Of a stretch of DNA of 64,000 nt, positions 16,116 to 26,204 are shown piece by piece. A model generated the notes under the pieces. It saw nothing but the letters and a program-made list of their open reading frames with translations. It had not been told where the DNA came from and made no database searches. The position numbers and the translations under genes are program-made. Origin of the DNA: an uncultured Caulobacterales bacterium (GTDB lineage: Bacteria; Pseudomonadota; Alphaproteobacteria; Caulobacterales; Caulobacteraceae); contig CAIUMD010000019.1 of NCBI GenBank assembly GCA_903900155.1, positions 1-64,000 of the forward strand, read 5' to 3'. Each line of letters begins with the position of its first letter. Positions within the stretch are counted from its first letter, which is position 1.

Positions 16116-18818
16116 GTGTTTCCCGCGCGGGTGACAGTCACGATCATCGCGCCGCTGCTGGCGGCCGCGCCGGCGTCCGCCCTGGCGCAGCAGGTCCGCT
16201 TCAACCTCGCCGAACAGCCGGCCGTGACGGGCATCCCGGAGTTCGCACGCCAGGCCAGGATCCAGATCGTGTCGCCGGCCGGTCTCTCGGGCCTGAAGAC
16301 CCGCGCCGTCAGGGGCGCGTTCACCGTCGAGGAAGGCCTGCGCCGGCTGCTGGGCGGGACGGACCTCTACATCGCCGCACGGAACGGCAACGCCATCAGC
16401 CTCGCCGCGCGGCCGCGTGTGGCGATGCGCGCGAAAAACCCGCCGCCAGTGCGCAGGCCGATCGAGACCTCGCCCAAACCAGAATCCGACACAGTCTCCG
16501 ACATCGTCGTCACCGGCATGGTCTCGCCCGAGCGGCGGCTCGATGCGGGCCTGGCCATCACCATCGCGTCGCTTGAGCGGATCCACGAACTGGCGCCCAA
16601 CAACACCGCCGACCTCCTGAAACTAGCCCCCGGCATCTGGGCCGAGACCACGGGCGGCGCCACCGGGGCCAATGTCTTCGTCCGAGGTTTTCCGACCACT
16701 GGCGACGCGCCCTTCCTGACCGTCCAACTGGACAGCGCGCCGATCTTCCCGCCGACCGAGCTGGCGTTCAGCGAGAACACCACGCTGTTTCGCGTCGACG
16801 ACATGATCCAGCGGATCGAAATCCTGCGTGGGGGCGCCAGCACGATCCTCTCGAATGGCCAGTCAGGTGCGGTGATCAACTTCATCCAGCGCAGAGGCAC
16901 GCCGGAGTTACGCGGCGGGCTGCGGCTGACGACGACCGACTACGGCGCCCGCCGCGCGGACGGTTGGCTCAGCGGCCCGCTGGACGCCAGCACCGTCTTC
17001 GCTGTCGGGGGGTTCTACCGGATCTCCGATGGCATCCGGAACACCCAATTCCCGGCCGATCGCGGCGGCCAGATCACCGCCAACCTGACCCGCCGTTTCG
17101 ATCGCGGCAGCCTCACCGCCTACGTCCGCTATACGCGCGACCGCAACGCCTTCTACACCGGCGCGCCCCTGATCGCGGACGGCGACGGCGGCTTCAGCGC
17201 CATCCCCGGCTTTGACCCGCTGCGCGACACCTTGATCGGCTCGGATACCCGGCGCCTCTCGATCGAGACCGGCCCGGGCGCGTATCGTCCCGTCGACCTG
17301 GGCGAAGGGCGAGGGCTTGATCTGCTGGTCACGGGCGCCAGCCTGGAATGGTCTCCAAGCGACGATGTCGAGGTCACCGATCGACTCAACATCACTCATG
17401 GCGACGCCAATACGATAGGACTGTTCACCGGCCCCGTACCCACGATGTTGGGCCAGTACGTCGCCGACACCGTCGCGCGCGCCAATGCTGATCCCCGGGT
17501 CGTCCTGGCGGCGGGCCGCGCTTCGTCCGGCCAAGCCGTGCTGGCCGCCACCGGCGCGTCTGTCCCGACCGACCGCTACGTCCTCACCGCCGGGCTCTGG
17601 TCGGTGAAGAAGACAATAGCCTCGGTCACCAACGAGCTGCGGGTCTCGCGCGCGGTCGGCGACGGCCACAGGCTGACCGCCGGTCTCTATGTTTCGGACT
17701 ACAAGTCCGACGACGCCCGCCAGTTCGGCAACAATCTACTGCTGTTGGCCGAACCCAACGCTCGGCGGATCGACCTCACGCTCGACAACGGCGTGCGAGC
17801 CAGCCGCGACGGCTTCGTCAGCGCCACGACCAGCCAGATCACCGGCTACAGCCGCGCCGCCAATGTCGCCCTCTTCCTCAGCGACCGCTGGATCATCTCT
17901 GAACGGACAAGTATCAACGCCGGCGCCCGGATCGAGCATCAATCGCTGCGCGGCGCCGTCCGCAACGCCCAGGCCAACACCGATTTCGACGGCGACCCCC
18001 GCACCCTCTACGACAACAACGGCGCCCTGCTGCTGGGCTCCTCGACAGCGCTGGAGGACGAGTCCGGACAAATCTCCTGGACCGCCGGGGTAGTCCACAA
18101 GGCCCTGCCCGACCGGCTGACCCTGCACGCCCGTTTCAATCACGGCTCCAACCTGCAGAGCTTCGAAAAGCTGCGCATCGGCGGCCGGCGCGGCCAATCT
18201 GCCAACGTGCTCGAGGCGGGCGCGGATCTCGCCGCGGGCCCCGTGCGCGCCTCGGTGAATGTCTTCGTCAACCGGTTCTCGGGCCTGCAGTTCACCCGCC
18301 TGCTGGCCCAGCCGGACGGAACGGTTGGGTCGATCATCCTGCTGGGCGGCGCTCGCGCGGCGGGCCTGGAACTGGACGCCGACATCACGCCGGCCCAGCG
18401 CTGGACGGTCGAGCTGCGGGGCACCTGGCAGGACGGACGCTATCGCGGCTTTGGCGACAACAGCGGCAACCGTGTCGTGCGCCAGCCCAACCTGCAGTTC
18501 GCCATCTCGCCGGTCTACGCCACGCGCGTCGCCCACGCCGACGTCAAGCTGCGCGCCACCTACACCTTTGTCGGCGAACGGTTTTCGGACGTCGAGAACC
18601 TCCAGAAGCTACCGCGCTATTCGACCACCGACGCCGGCGTGCACGTCCAGCTGGACAACGGCCTCTACGCCGATCTCGTCGCCCAGAACCTGTTCAACGC
18701 CTTCGGCCTGACCGAGGGCAATACGCGCGTGCTGGGTGCGGTGCTAGCATCGGGCCCGATTATCGCCAGGCCGCTGTTCGGTCGCAACCTCAGCCTGTCC
18801 CTGGGCTATCGCTTCTGA
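16116..18818 (+). CDS. TonB-dependent transducer with STN domain (900 aa)
   Basis: FecA-type outer-membrane receptor. The signal peptide is followed by an STN domain (residues about 25-90), a TonB box (SDIVVTGM), a plug (LLKLAPGIWAETTGG; VFVRGFPTTGDAP) and a barrel ending SLGYRF. The GTG at 16116 is preceded by AGGAGG at 16104-16109 with 6 bases between, so I prefer it to an upstream GTG at 16092. The STN domain should contact the FecR encoded just upstream. It is clearly paralogous to the next TBDR, which lacks the STN domain. The ligand is unknown. Confidence 0.92.
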   Translation: MFPARVTVTIIAPLLAAAPASALAQQVRFNLAEQPAVTGIPEFARQARIQIVSPAGLSGLKTRAVRGAFTVEEGLRRLLGGTDLYIAARNGNAISLAARPRVAMRAKNPPPVRRPIETSPKPESDTVSDIVVTGMVSPERRLDAGLAITIASLERIHELAPNNTADLLKLAPGIWAETTGGATGANVFVRGFPTTGDAPFLTVQLDSAPIFPPTELAFSENTTLFRVDDMIQRIEILRGGASTILSNGQSGAVINFIQRRGTPELRGGLRLTTTDYGARRADGWLSGPLDASTVFAVGGFYRISDGIRNTQFPADRGGQITANLTRRFDRGSLTAYVRYTRDRNAFYTGAPLIADGDGGFSAIPGFDPLRDTLIGSDTRRLSIETGPGAYRPVDLGEGRGLDLLVTGASLEWSPSDDVEVTDRLNITHGDANTIGLFTGPVPTMLGQYVADTVARANADPRVVLAAGRASSGQAVLAATGASVPTDRYVLTAGLWSVKKTIASVTNELRVSRAVGDGHRLTAGLYVSDYKSDDARQFGNNLLLLAEPNARRIDLTLDNGVRASRDGFVSATTSQITGYSRAANVALFLSDRWIISERTSINAGARIEHQSLRGAVRNAQANTDFDGDPRTLYDNNGALLLGSSTALEDESGQISWTAGVVHKALPDRLTLHARFNHGSNLQSFEKLRIGGRRGQSANVLEAGADLAAGPVRASVNVFVNRFSGLQFTRLLAQPDGTVGSIILLGGARAAGLELDADITPAQRWTVELRGTWQDGRYRGFGDNSGNRVVRQPNLQFAISPVYATRVAHADVKLRATYTFVGERFSDVENLQKLPRYSTTDAGVHVQLDNGLYADLVAQNLFNAFGLTEGNTRVLGAVLASGPIIARPLFGRNLSLSLGYRF

Positions 18819-18869
18819 TCCGTCTACGGATAACCGTTGATCGTCGCCCGCGAAAAAGTTCCCGGCGCT

Positions 18870-18899
18870 TAGCCGGATAAATCGAGCCCCCCGCATCTA
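18870..18899 (+). promoter_or_regulatory. Candidate ECF promoter of the second TBDR
   Basis: TAGCCGGA (18870-18877), 15 bases, GCATCTA (18893-18899), repeating the words and spacing at 16032-16061. It lies 101 bases before the start of the STN-less paralogue. The surrounding sequence is otherwise different, so this is not simply a recent duplication of the region. Confidence 0.62.
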
Positions 18900-19000
18900 G
18901 GTTTCGGAAGCAGCGACCGGCGCGCTTCCGCCAATCCGTGGCTCGCGCAGCACTCACAAACCCAAGGCGCGCGATCCACCCGTCTTCTCGGGGGAGCCCT

Positions 19001-21445
19001 ATGAACCTGACCCTACGCATCGCCTTGCTCGCGTCCGCCGCCGCCATCGCCTGCCCCGCCGCGGCGCAGACGCAGGCCGAAGCCCCGGCTACCACGGTCG
19101 ACGAGATCATCGTCGTCGGCTCGGCCAATCCGAACGGCCAGAAGAAGCTCGAGGCCGGCTATGCGGTCACCTCGATCAGCAGCGAAGCCATACGCGCCGC
19201 CGCGCCGATCAGCGCGGCCGACGTCCTCAAGCAGGCGCCCGGCATCTGGGCCGAAACCACCGGCGGCGTCTCGGGGCCGAACATCGCCGTGCGCGGCTTC
19301 CCGACCGGCGGCGACGCCAAGTTCGTGACCATGCAGATCGACTCCCTGCCGATCTACCCGGTCCCCAGCCTGTCGTTCCTGGACAACTCGACCCAGTTCC
19401 GCCTCGACGAGACGGTCAAGCGCGTCGAGGCCACGATCGGCGGCCAGGCCGTGCTGTTCGGCAACGGCCAGCCCGGCGCCACGGTCAACTGGGTGCAGAA
19501 GACCGGCAAGAACGATCCCGGCGGTCTCGCCCAATTCACCTACGGCACCGGCAAGTTCATGCGCGCCGATGGCTACTATGGCGCAGACCTCGGCAATGGC
19601 TGGTACGGCAGCCTCGGAGGCTTCTATCGGACGTCCAAGGGCGTGCGGAACACCCAGTTCCCAGCCGACCAGGGCTACCAGGTCGTCGGAACCCTGACGC
19701 GCGAGTTCGCGAATGGCTCGGCTACGCTCTATGGACGCCAGACCTATGACCGCAACGCCTTCTTCACGCCGATCCCGCTGCTGCGCTCGGGCACGGGCAA
19801 TGACGCCAAGCTGCACCCGTTCCCGGGCTTCGACCCGACCCGCGACACCTTCTTAGGCAACGCCACGCGGATCGTGACCTTCGACGTCGCCTCGAACGGC
19901 ACGAACACGCCGATCTCCAAGACGGTCGATCTGGCGCGCGGCCGGGGCATCAACATGCATCTGGTCGGGTTCGACTTCGACCGGAAGTTCGGCGACTTCA
20001 CCTTCAGCAACAAGATGGCCTACGCGTCGGGCACGGCGCCGACGATCGCCCAGTTCACCGGCGCCACGCCGGTCACGCTCGGCTCGTTCATCGCCACCCA
20101 AGTAACCACGGCCAACGCCAATGCCGCCGCCCTGGCCGCGGCCGGACGGCCCGCAATGACCGGTTCGGCGACCCTGATCGGAACGGGCGCCGCCCTGACC
20201 GACATGAGCCAGAATGTGATCGGCGTGGGGGTCTTCTACGTCGTCAAGAAGATCAAGTCGTTCCAGGACGAGGCCCGCCTATCGCGCGAGATCTTCAGCG
20301 GCAACACCCTGACCGCCGGGATCTATTTCGCCGACTACAGCTCCGACGACACCTGGCTGACCGGCCACAACCAGTTGATGACCGTCCAGAACAACGCCCA
20401 GCCGATCAACCTGGTGCTGGACAACGGCGTGAAGATCACCAACGGCAGCGGCGTCTACACCCCCACCGCCCTGGCGCTGCACAACGTCTATAACGGCCGC
20501 AACACCGCGATCTTCCTAAATGACCACTGGGAAGTGACGCCCCGCCTGCGGTTTGACGCCGGCTTCCGCTACGAGTGGGAAGAGATCGACGCCAGCTTCC
20601 AGAACTCGGCCAAGCAGAACATCTCGACTGATCCGCTGGCGCTCTACGACGTCGGTGCCTCGGTGCTACTGCCGGGCTCGCGGCCGGTCCGCTACAGCGG
20701 CTCGAAGGGTGCGTTCAACGTCAACGCCAACTACGAGCTCACGCCCGGCGTCAACGCCTTCATCGGCTATAACAAAGGCTACGCCCTGCCCGTCTTCGAC
20801 GACCTGCGCAACGGCGTGACCGCCGTAACCAAGGTCGACCAACTGCAGGGCGGCATCAAGACGCGCGGCGCCTGGTACGCCGTCAACCTGACCGGCTTCT
20901 ACAACACGTTCCGGGGCCAGCCGAGCTCGCAGATCCTGGCCGACGGTACGGTGGTCCGTTACCTGACCAGTTCGGACACCTATGGCGTCGAGTTCGACGG
21001 CGTCGTCCGGCCGTTCAAGGGCCTGTCGCTGACGGTGTCGGGCGACTATCAGCACGGCAAGTACGTCGCGGGCGGCCCAGGCATCACCGGCAATCAGGTG
21101 CTGCGCAACCCCGACTTCCAGGCCCGGTTCACGCCCGCCTACACCTTCGACACCCCGGCCGGCGGCCTGACTCTGTACGCCACCGGGACCTATGTGACCC
21201 AACGCTTCGCCGACCTGCAGAACCTGCAGCCGCTGCCCAAGTACACGACGCTGGATATCGGCGCTTCGCTGGCGCTGGAGAACGGCATGGAGCTGGCCTT
21301 CACCGGGACCAACGTCACCAACAAGCTGGCGATCACCGAGGGCAACACCCGCGTGGTCGGCAGCGGCGTCGGCGCCGGCGGCGTCTTCCTCGGCCGCCCG
21401 CTGTTCGGACCGAACTACCAGATCAGCCTACGGATGAAGTTCTAA
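19001..21445 (+). CDS. TonB-dependent receptor, STN-less paralogue (814 aa)
   Basis: Signal peptide (ending CPAAAQTQ), TonB box DEIIVVGS and a plug nearly word-for-word that of the preceding receptor (APGIWAETTGG, VRGFPTGGDA). The barrel keeps the LAITEGNTRVVG and RPLFGPNYQ features near its end and finishes RMKF. No STN domain is present, so it imports without signalling. I chose ATG 19001 with GGGGGAG upstream. The pair looks like an old tandem duplication in which one copy handles sensing and uptake and the other uptake only, both under one ECF promoter type. Confidence 0.92.
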   Translation: MNLTLRIALLASAAAIACPAAAQTQAEAPATTVDEIIVVGSANPNGQKKLEAGYAVTSISSEAIRAAAPISAADVLKQAPGIWAETTGGVSGPNIAVRGFPTGGDAKFVTMQIDSLPIYPVPSLSFLDNSTQFRLDETVKRVEATIGGQAVLFGNGQPGATVNWVQKTGKNDPGGLAQFTYGTGKFMRADGYYGADLGNGWYGSLGGFYRTSKGVRNTQFPADQGYQVVGTLTREFANGSATLYGRQTYDRNAFFTPIPLLRSGTGNDAKLHPFPGFDPTRDTFLGNATRIVTFDVASNGTNTPISKTVDLARGRGINMHLVGFDFDRKFGDFTFSNKMAYASGTAPTIAQFTGATPVTLGSFIATQVTTANANAAALAAAGRPAMTGSATLIGTGAALTDMSQNVIGVGVFYVVKKIKSFQDEARLSREIFSGNTLTAGIYFADYSSDDTWLTGHNQLMTVQNNAQPINLVLDNGVKITNGSGVYTPTALALHNVYNGRNTAIFLNDHWEVTPRLRFDAGFRYEWEEIDASFQNSAKQNISTDPLALYDVGASVLLPGSRPVRYSGSKGAFNVNANYELTPGVNAFIGYNKGYALPVFDDLRNGVTAVTKVDQLQGGIKTRGAWYAVNLTGFYNTFRGQPSSQILADGTVVRYLTSSDTYGVEFDGVVRPFKGLSLTVSGDYQHGKYVAGGPGITGNQVLRNPDFQARFTPAYTFDTPAGGLTLYATGTYVTQRFADLQNLQPLPKYTTLDIGASLALENGMELAFTGTNVTNKLAITEGNTRVVGSGVGAGGVFLGRPLFGPNYQISLRMKF

Positions 21446-21503
21446 GCACCATAGCCGGCCCGGGCCTCGGCTCGGACCGGCGCCTCTCCAAGGATCTCCG
21501 ATC

Positions 21504-22787
21504 ATGAAGACGTTCCGCGCCGCGCTCGCGGCGCTCGCCGTAACCTTCGCGCCCATGACCGTCGCCCAGGCTGCGCCGGACACCCTGCCGGCCTGGTCGC
21601 AAGGCTATCTCTACATCCACCACATCAGCACCGGACGCGGCAACGCGACCTATTTCGTGCTGCCTGACGGGACGACCATGCTGATCGACGCCGGCGAGGC
21701 CGATCCGGAGTTCGCCAAGATGGTGGCCCCGCTGAAGGCCTTTCCGCCGCTGCCCGACGACAAACATTCGGCCGGTTGGTGGATCGCCGACTACATCCGC
21801 CAGTTCGCGCCCGCCGGCCGCCCAGTGAAGCTGGACTACGCGCTGATTACCCACTTCCACACCGACCACATGGGTACGATCACGCCCGATAAGCCCCTAT
21901 CGCGGACCGGCGCCTATCGCCTGGCGGGCATCACCGAGGTAGCCGACCTCATCCCCGTCGCCACCTTGGTCGACCGCGCCGCGCCGACCTACGACTATCC
22001 GGTCAACCTCAAGACGTGCGCCGCTCCGGGCGGTCTGCCGGGCTCCAACGGCCTGTCCCTGGCCAACTATCTGGCCTTCGCCGACTACCGGATGAAGGAC
22101 GGCCAGGCCGTGGTAGGCCTCAAACCCGGCGCATTGGACCAGATCAAGCTGGCCAAGGCCGACGCCTACCCCACCTTCCATGTCCGCAACATCGCCTCCA
22201 GCGGGGTGATCTGGACCGGCGCCCGCGACGAGACCCAGGACTACATCCCCAAGGACGCGGTCAAGGAATGCGGCTTCGACGAGAACCCGTTCAGCAACGT
22301 GGTGACGGTCGCCTATGGTCGGTTCAAGTACTATTCGGGCGGCGACATTCCGGGCGTGCCCAACGACACCCAGCCCTGGTGGCGCGACGTCGAGACCCCG
22401 GTGTCGGCGGTCGTCGGCCCGGTGGACGTCATGTTGCTGGACCACCACGGCAATCGCGATACGATCAACGAGAACATCCTGCGCAACCTGGCCCCGCGAG
22501 TCATGGTGCAGGAGAACTGGCTCTCGCCGCAGCCCGGCGAGGAGGTCGTCACGCGCATGGCCTCGAGAGGTCTCTATCCGGGTCCCCGCGACGTCTTCTC
22601 GACCGGCATGGCCCCCGAGACCCGCGCCGCGATCGGCCCGATCATGGACAGCCTGTACAAGAGCTACAACGGCCACGTCGTCATCCGCGTCGCGCCCGGC
22701 GGCGAGCAATACGAGGTCTACGTTCTCAAAGACACCGACGCGCGCCGCGAGACCGTGAAGCGGTTCGGTCCGTACCTGTCGAAGTAA
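21504..22787 (+). CDS. Secreted metallo-beta-lactamase-fold hydrolase (427 aa)
   Basis: Signal peptide to about residue 23 (AQAAP). The metal motif THFHTDHMG gives H117, H119, D121 and H122, and an acidic strand DYALI precedes it. Further possible ligands lie in MLLDHHGNRD near residue 315. It resembles ComEC-like extracellular MBL hydrolases more than beta-lactamases. It sits 58 bases after the second TBDR, with AAGGAT before the ATG, and ends at a strong terminator, so it likely belongs to the sigma/FecR/TBDR module and processes its ligand outside the cytoplasm (inference). Confidence 0.85.
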   Translation: MKTFRAALAALAVTFAPMTVAQAAPDTLPAWSQGYLYIHHISTGRGNATYFVLPDGTTMLIDAGEADPEFAKMVAPLKAFPPLPDDKHSAGWWIADYIRQFAPAGRPVKLDYALITHFHTDHMGTITPDKPLSRTGAYRLAGITEVADLIPVATLVDRAAPTYDYPVNLKTCAAPGGLPGSNGLSLANYLAFADYRMKDGQAVVGLKPGALDQIKLAKADAYPTFHVRNIASSGVIWTGARDETQDYIPKDAVKECGFDENPFSNVVTVAYGRFKYYSGGDIPGVPNDTQPWWRDVETPVSAVVGPVDVMLLDHHGNRDTINENILRNLAPRVMVQENWLSPQPGEEVVTRMASRGLYPGPRDVFSTGMAPETRAAIGPIMDSLYKSYNGHVVIRVAPGGEQYEVYVLKDTDARRETVKRFGPYLSK

Positions 22788-22798
22788 GGCCCCTGCCT

Positions 22799-22833
22799 GG
22801 CGAGCGGTCGGCCTGCCGACCGCTCGCCCTTTT
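22799..22833 (+). terminator. Intrinsic terminator after the MBL hydrolase
   Basis: Perfect 13-bp stem GGCGAGCGGTCGG (22799-22811) with CCGACCGCTCGCC (22816-22828), 4-base loop, followed by CTTTT. It separates the TBDR module from the RND efflux operon. Confidence 0.9.
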
Positions 22834-22973
22834 CCACGAGCCCCGTCATCCACGCTGCTGAAATCTCTACCCCCTCCCTACCTGACCGTCTTGTCAGGTA
22901 GCCGTCAGGCTGCGGACCCCTTGGCCTTGCTAGACCTTGGCCAACCTCCCCCTCCGCAACGACGGACCTCAGT

Positions 22974-25900
22974 ATGATCTCGCTTGTGCGGACGGCGTTG
23001 GCGCGTCCCTACACCTTCGTTGTGATGGCCGCGATGATCCTGATCGTCGGCGTGCTGGCGATCCTGCGCACGCCGACCGATATCTTCCCCAACATCCGCG
23101 TGCCCGTCGTCGCGGTGGCCTGGACCTATAACGGCCTGTCGCCGGCCGACATGTCGGGGCGGATCCTGACGCCCTATCAGCGGACCCTGACCACCACGGT
23201 CAACGACATCGACCACATCGAGGCGACCTCGCTGCAGGGCATCGGGGTGGTGAAGATCTACTTCCAGCCGGGGGCGGACGTGCGCCTGGCCAACGCCCAG
23301 ATCACCGCCATCTCGCAGACCCTGCTGCGCCAGCTGCCGACGGGCGTCACCCCGCCGCTGATCCTCAACTACAACGCCTCGACCGTGCCGATCGTGCAGT
23401 TGGCCCTGGCCGGCCAGGGCCTGTCGGAGCAGCAGCTGTTCGACTACGGCGTCAACTTCATCCGCACGCGCCTGGTGACCGTGCCCGGCGCGGCCGTGCC
23501 CTTCCCGTTCGGCGGCAAGACCCGCCAGATCCAGGTCGACATCGACCCGCAGGCCCTGCTGTCCAAGGGGCTGTCGGCCAGCGACGTCGGCGCGGCCATC
23601 GCCGCCCAGACCCAGATCACCCCGGCCGGCTTCGTCAAGATCGGCGCGTTCCAGTATGCCTTACGCCTCAACAACGCCCCCGGCTCGGTCGACGAGCTGA
23701 ACGCCCTGCCGGTCAAGACGGTCAACGGCGCGACCATCCGCATCGGCGACGTCGCCCACGTCCGCGACGGCTCGGCCCCCCAGCAGAACATCGTCCATGT
23801 CGACGGCCAGCGCTCGGTGCTGATGACGGTGCTGAAGTCGGGCGCCACCTCGACCATCGCCATCGTCGACGGCGTCAAGGCCGCCCTGCCCGACCTGAAG
23901 GCCCAGCTGCCGCCCGAGCTGACTATCACCCCGCTGAACGACCAGTCGACCTTCGTGAAGGCCGCCGTCGAGGGGGTGGCGCACGAAGGCGCCCTGGCCG
24001 CCGTGCTGACCTCGCTGATGATCCTGCTGTTCCTGGGCAGCTGGCGCTCGACGGTGATCATCGCCGTCTCGATCCCGCTGGCCGTGCTGGCGGCCATCGC
24101 GGCGCTCGCCGCCTTCGGCCAGACCCTGAACGTCATGACCCTGGGCGGTCTCGCCCTCGCCGTCGGCATCCTGGTCGACGACGCCACCGTCACCATCGAG
24201 AACATCAACTGGCACCTGGAGCACGGCAAGGACGTCAAGACGGCGATCCTGGACGGCGCGGCCCAGATCGTGACCCCGGCCTTCGTCTCCCTGCTCTGCA
24301 TCTGCATCGTCTTCGTGCCGATGTTCTTCCTGCCGGGCGTGTCGGGCTTCCTGTTCGTGCCGATGGCGCTGTCGGTGGTCTTCGCGATGATCGCCTCGTT
24401 CATCCTGTCGCGGACCCTGGTCCCGACCATGGCGGCCTACTTGCTCAAGCCCCACGTCCCGCATGACGAGGAGGCCCCGTCCAGCAATCGCCTGGTCCGC
24501 TTCCAGCGCGGCTTCGAGCGCTCTTTCTCCAAGGTGCGCGACGCCTATGCCGGCCTGCTGGGCTTCGCCTTGAACGCGCGCGGCGTGTTCGTGGCCGGGT
24601 TCCTGGGCTTTGCCTTGCTGAGCCTGTGCCTCGTGCCGTTCCTGGGCCGGAACTTCTTCCCGGCCGTGGATTCGGGCTCGATCGCCCTGCACGTCCGCGC
24701 GCCGGTCGGTACGCGCATCGAGGAATCGGCGGCCCTGTTCGACCGCATCCAGCGCCACATCCGCACCGTGATCCCGGAGGGCGAGGTCGAGACAATGGTC
24801 GACAACATCGGCCTCTCCACCAGCGGCATCAACACCGCCTACAACGCCTCGGGCGCCATCGGCCCGCAGGACGGCGACATCCTGATCAGCCTGAAGGAGG
24901 GCCACCGCCCGACCGACGGCTATGTCAAACAGCTGCGGGCCGAGCTGCCCAAGGCGTTCCCCACGGCGACCTTCTCGTTCCTGCCCGCCGACGTGACCAG
25001 CCAGATCCTCAACTTCGGCAGCCCCTCGCCGATCGACATCCAGGTGTCGGGCGGCGACATGGCGACCAACCAGGCCTACGCCCAGAAGATCCTGCGGGCG
25101 ATTCGCGGCGTCAAAGGCATTGCCGACGCCCGCATCCAGCAGCCGGCGGCCTCGCCGGAACTGCGCTTCGACGCCGACCGCACCCGCATCCATGCCCTGG
25201 GCCTGGACGAGCGCGACGTCACCGCCAGCCTGGCCGGCGCCGTGGCCGGCAGCCAGCAGACCGCCCCGGTGTTCTGGTTGAACCCGCAGAACGGGGTCTC
25301 CTACCCCGTCGTGGCCCAGACGCCGGAATACATGCTCGATAGCCTGGACAAGATCTCGTCGATCCCGGTCACCGGCGCGCGCGCGCCGGGCCAGGCGCCG
25401 CAGGTGCTGGGCGGCCTGGGCGCGCTGACGCGCGGCTCCACCACCGCCGTCGTCTCGCAGTACAACATCCAGCCGATGGTCAATGTCTACGCCGCCACCC
25501 AGGGCCGCGACCTGGGCGGCGTGGCCAGCGACATCCAAAAGATTCTGAAGACCCTGGAGAAGGACAAGCCGGCCAAGATCAAGGTCAATCTGCGGGGCCA
25601 GTACCAGACCATGAACACCGCCTTCTCCGGCATGGGTTGGGGCCTGCTGGGCGCGGTCGTGATGATCTATCTGCTGATCGTCATCAACTTCCAGTCCTGG
25701 CTGGACCCGTTCGTGATCATTTCGGCCCTGCCCGCCGCCCTGGCCGGCATCGCCTGGATGCTGTTCGCCACCGAGACGCCGCTGTCGGTGCCGGCCCTGA
25801 CCGGCGCGATCATGTGCATGGGCGTGGCCACGGCCAACTCGATCCTGGTGGTCAGCTTCGCCCGCGAGCGGCTGGACGCCACCGGCGACGCGGTCCAGGC

Positions 25901-26204
25901 CGCCTTCGAGGCCGGCGTCACCCGCTTCCGCCCCGTGCTGATGACGGCGCTCGCCATGATCATCGGCATGGCGCCCATGGCCCTGGCCCTGGGCGAAGGC
26001 GCCGAGCAGAACGCCCCGCTGGGCCGCGCCGTCATCGGCGGCTTGATCTTCGCCACCTGTGCGTCCCTGCTGTTCGTCCCCCACCATCTTTTCCATCGTC
26101 CACGGCCGCCGCCCCCATGCGGAAGCCGCGTCCCCCGAAGGCGTCGTCCATGTCTGAGAACCTTCCCAAGACCGACCCCAAGCGCCTGCGTCGTCTGGCC
26201 CTGA
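22974..26204 (+). CDS. RND-family efflux permease with a C-terminal frameshift (1076 aa as read)
   Basis: HAE1/MdtB-like inner-membrane proton-driven pump. The first membrane helix is near residue 20. The TM4 acidic pair lies in AVGILVDDATVTIEN, and two large periplasmic loops and a second helix bundle follow. The normal family ending is lost: after LLFVP the reading frame becomes Arg/Pro-rich and runs 55 bases into the next gene. Removing one C from the run at 26078-26082 restores an ordinary ending (TIFSIVHGRRPH) with a stop at 26155-26157, just overlapping the next ATG. It heads an efflux operon with the fusion protein and the NodT factor. Confidence 0.85.
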   Translation: MISLVRTALARPYTFVVMAAMILIVGVLAILRTPTDIFPNIRVPVVAVAWTYNGLSPADMSGRILTPYQRTLTTTVNDIDHIEATSLQGIGVVKIYFQPGADVRLANAQITAISQTLLRQLPTGVTPPLILNYNASTVPIVQLALAGQGLSEQQLFDYGVNFIRTRLVTVPGAAVPFPFGGKTRQIQVDIDPQALLSKGLSASDVGAAIAAQTQITPAGFVKIGAFQYALRLNNAPGSVDELNALPVKTVNGATIRIGDVAHVRDGSAPQQNIVHVDGQRSVLMTVLKSGATSTIAIVDGVKAALPDLKAQLPPELTITPLNDQSTFVKAAVEGVAHEGALAAVLTSLMILLFLGSWRSTVIIAVSIPLAVLAAIAALAAFGQTLNVMTLGGLALAVGILVDDATVTIENINWHLEHGKDVKTAILDGAAQIVTPAFVSLLCICIVFVPMFFLPGVSGFLFVPMALSVVFAMIASFILSRTLVPTMAAYLLKPHVPHDEEAPSSNRLVRFQRGFERSFSKVRDAYAGLLGFALNARGVFVAGFLGFALLSLCLVPFLGRNFFPAVDSGSIALHVRAPVGTRIEESAALFDRIQRHIRTVIPEGEVETMVDNIGLSTSGINTAYNASGAIGPQDGDILISLKEGHRPTDGYVKQLRAELPKAFPTATFSFLPADVTSQILNFGSPSPIDIQVSGGDMATNQAYAQKILRAIRGVKGIADARIQQPAASPELRFDADRTRIHALGLDERDVTASLAGAVAGSQQTAPVFWLNPQNGVSYPVVAQTPEYMLDSLDKISSIPVTGARAPGQAPQVLGGLGALTRGSTTAVVSQYNIQPMVNVYAATQGRDLGGVASDIQKILKTLEKDKPAKIKVNLRGQYQTMNTAFSGMGWGLLGAVVMIYLLIVINFQSWLDPFVIISALPAALAGIAWMLFATETPLSVPALTGAIMCMGVATANSILVVSFARERLDATGDAVQAAFEAGVTRFRPVLMTALAMIIGMAPMALALGEGAEQNAPLGRAVIGGLIFATCASLLFVPHHLFHRPRPPPPCGSRVPRRRRPCLRTFPRPTPSACVVWP

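Noticed and set aside
23661..26096. An 811-residue open frame on the minus strand opposite the RND permease
   Set aside because: It mirrors the permease codons, is full of low-complexity Arg/Gly/His runs, and lacks family motifs; the permease on the plus strand is unmistakable.
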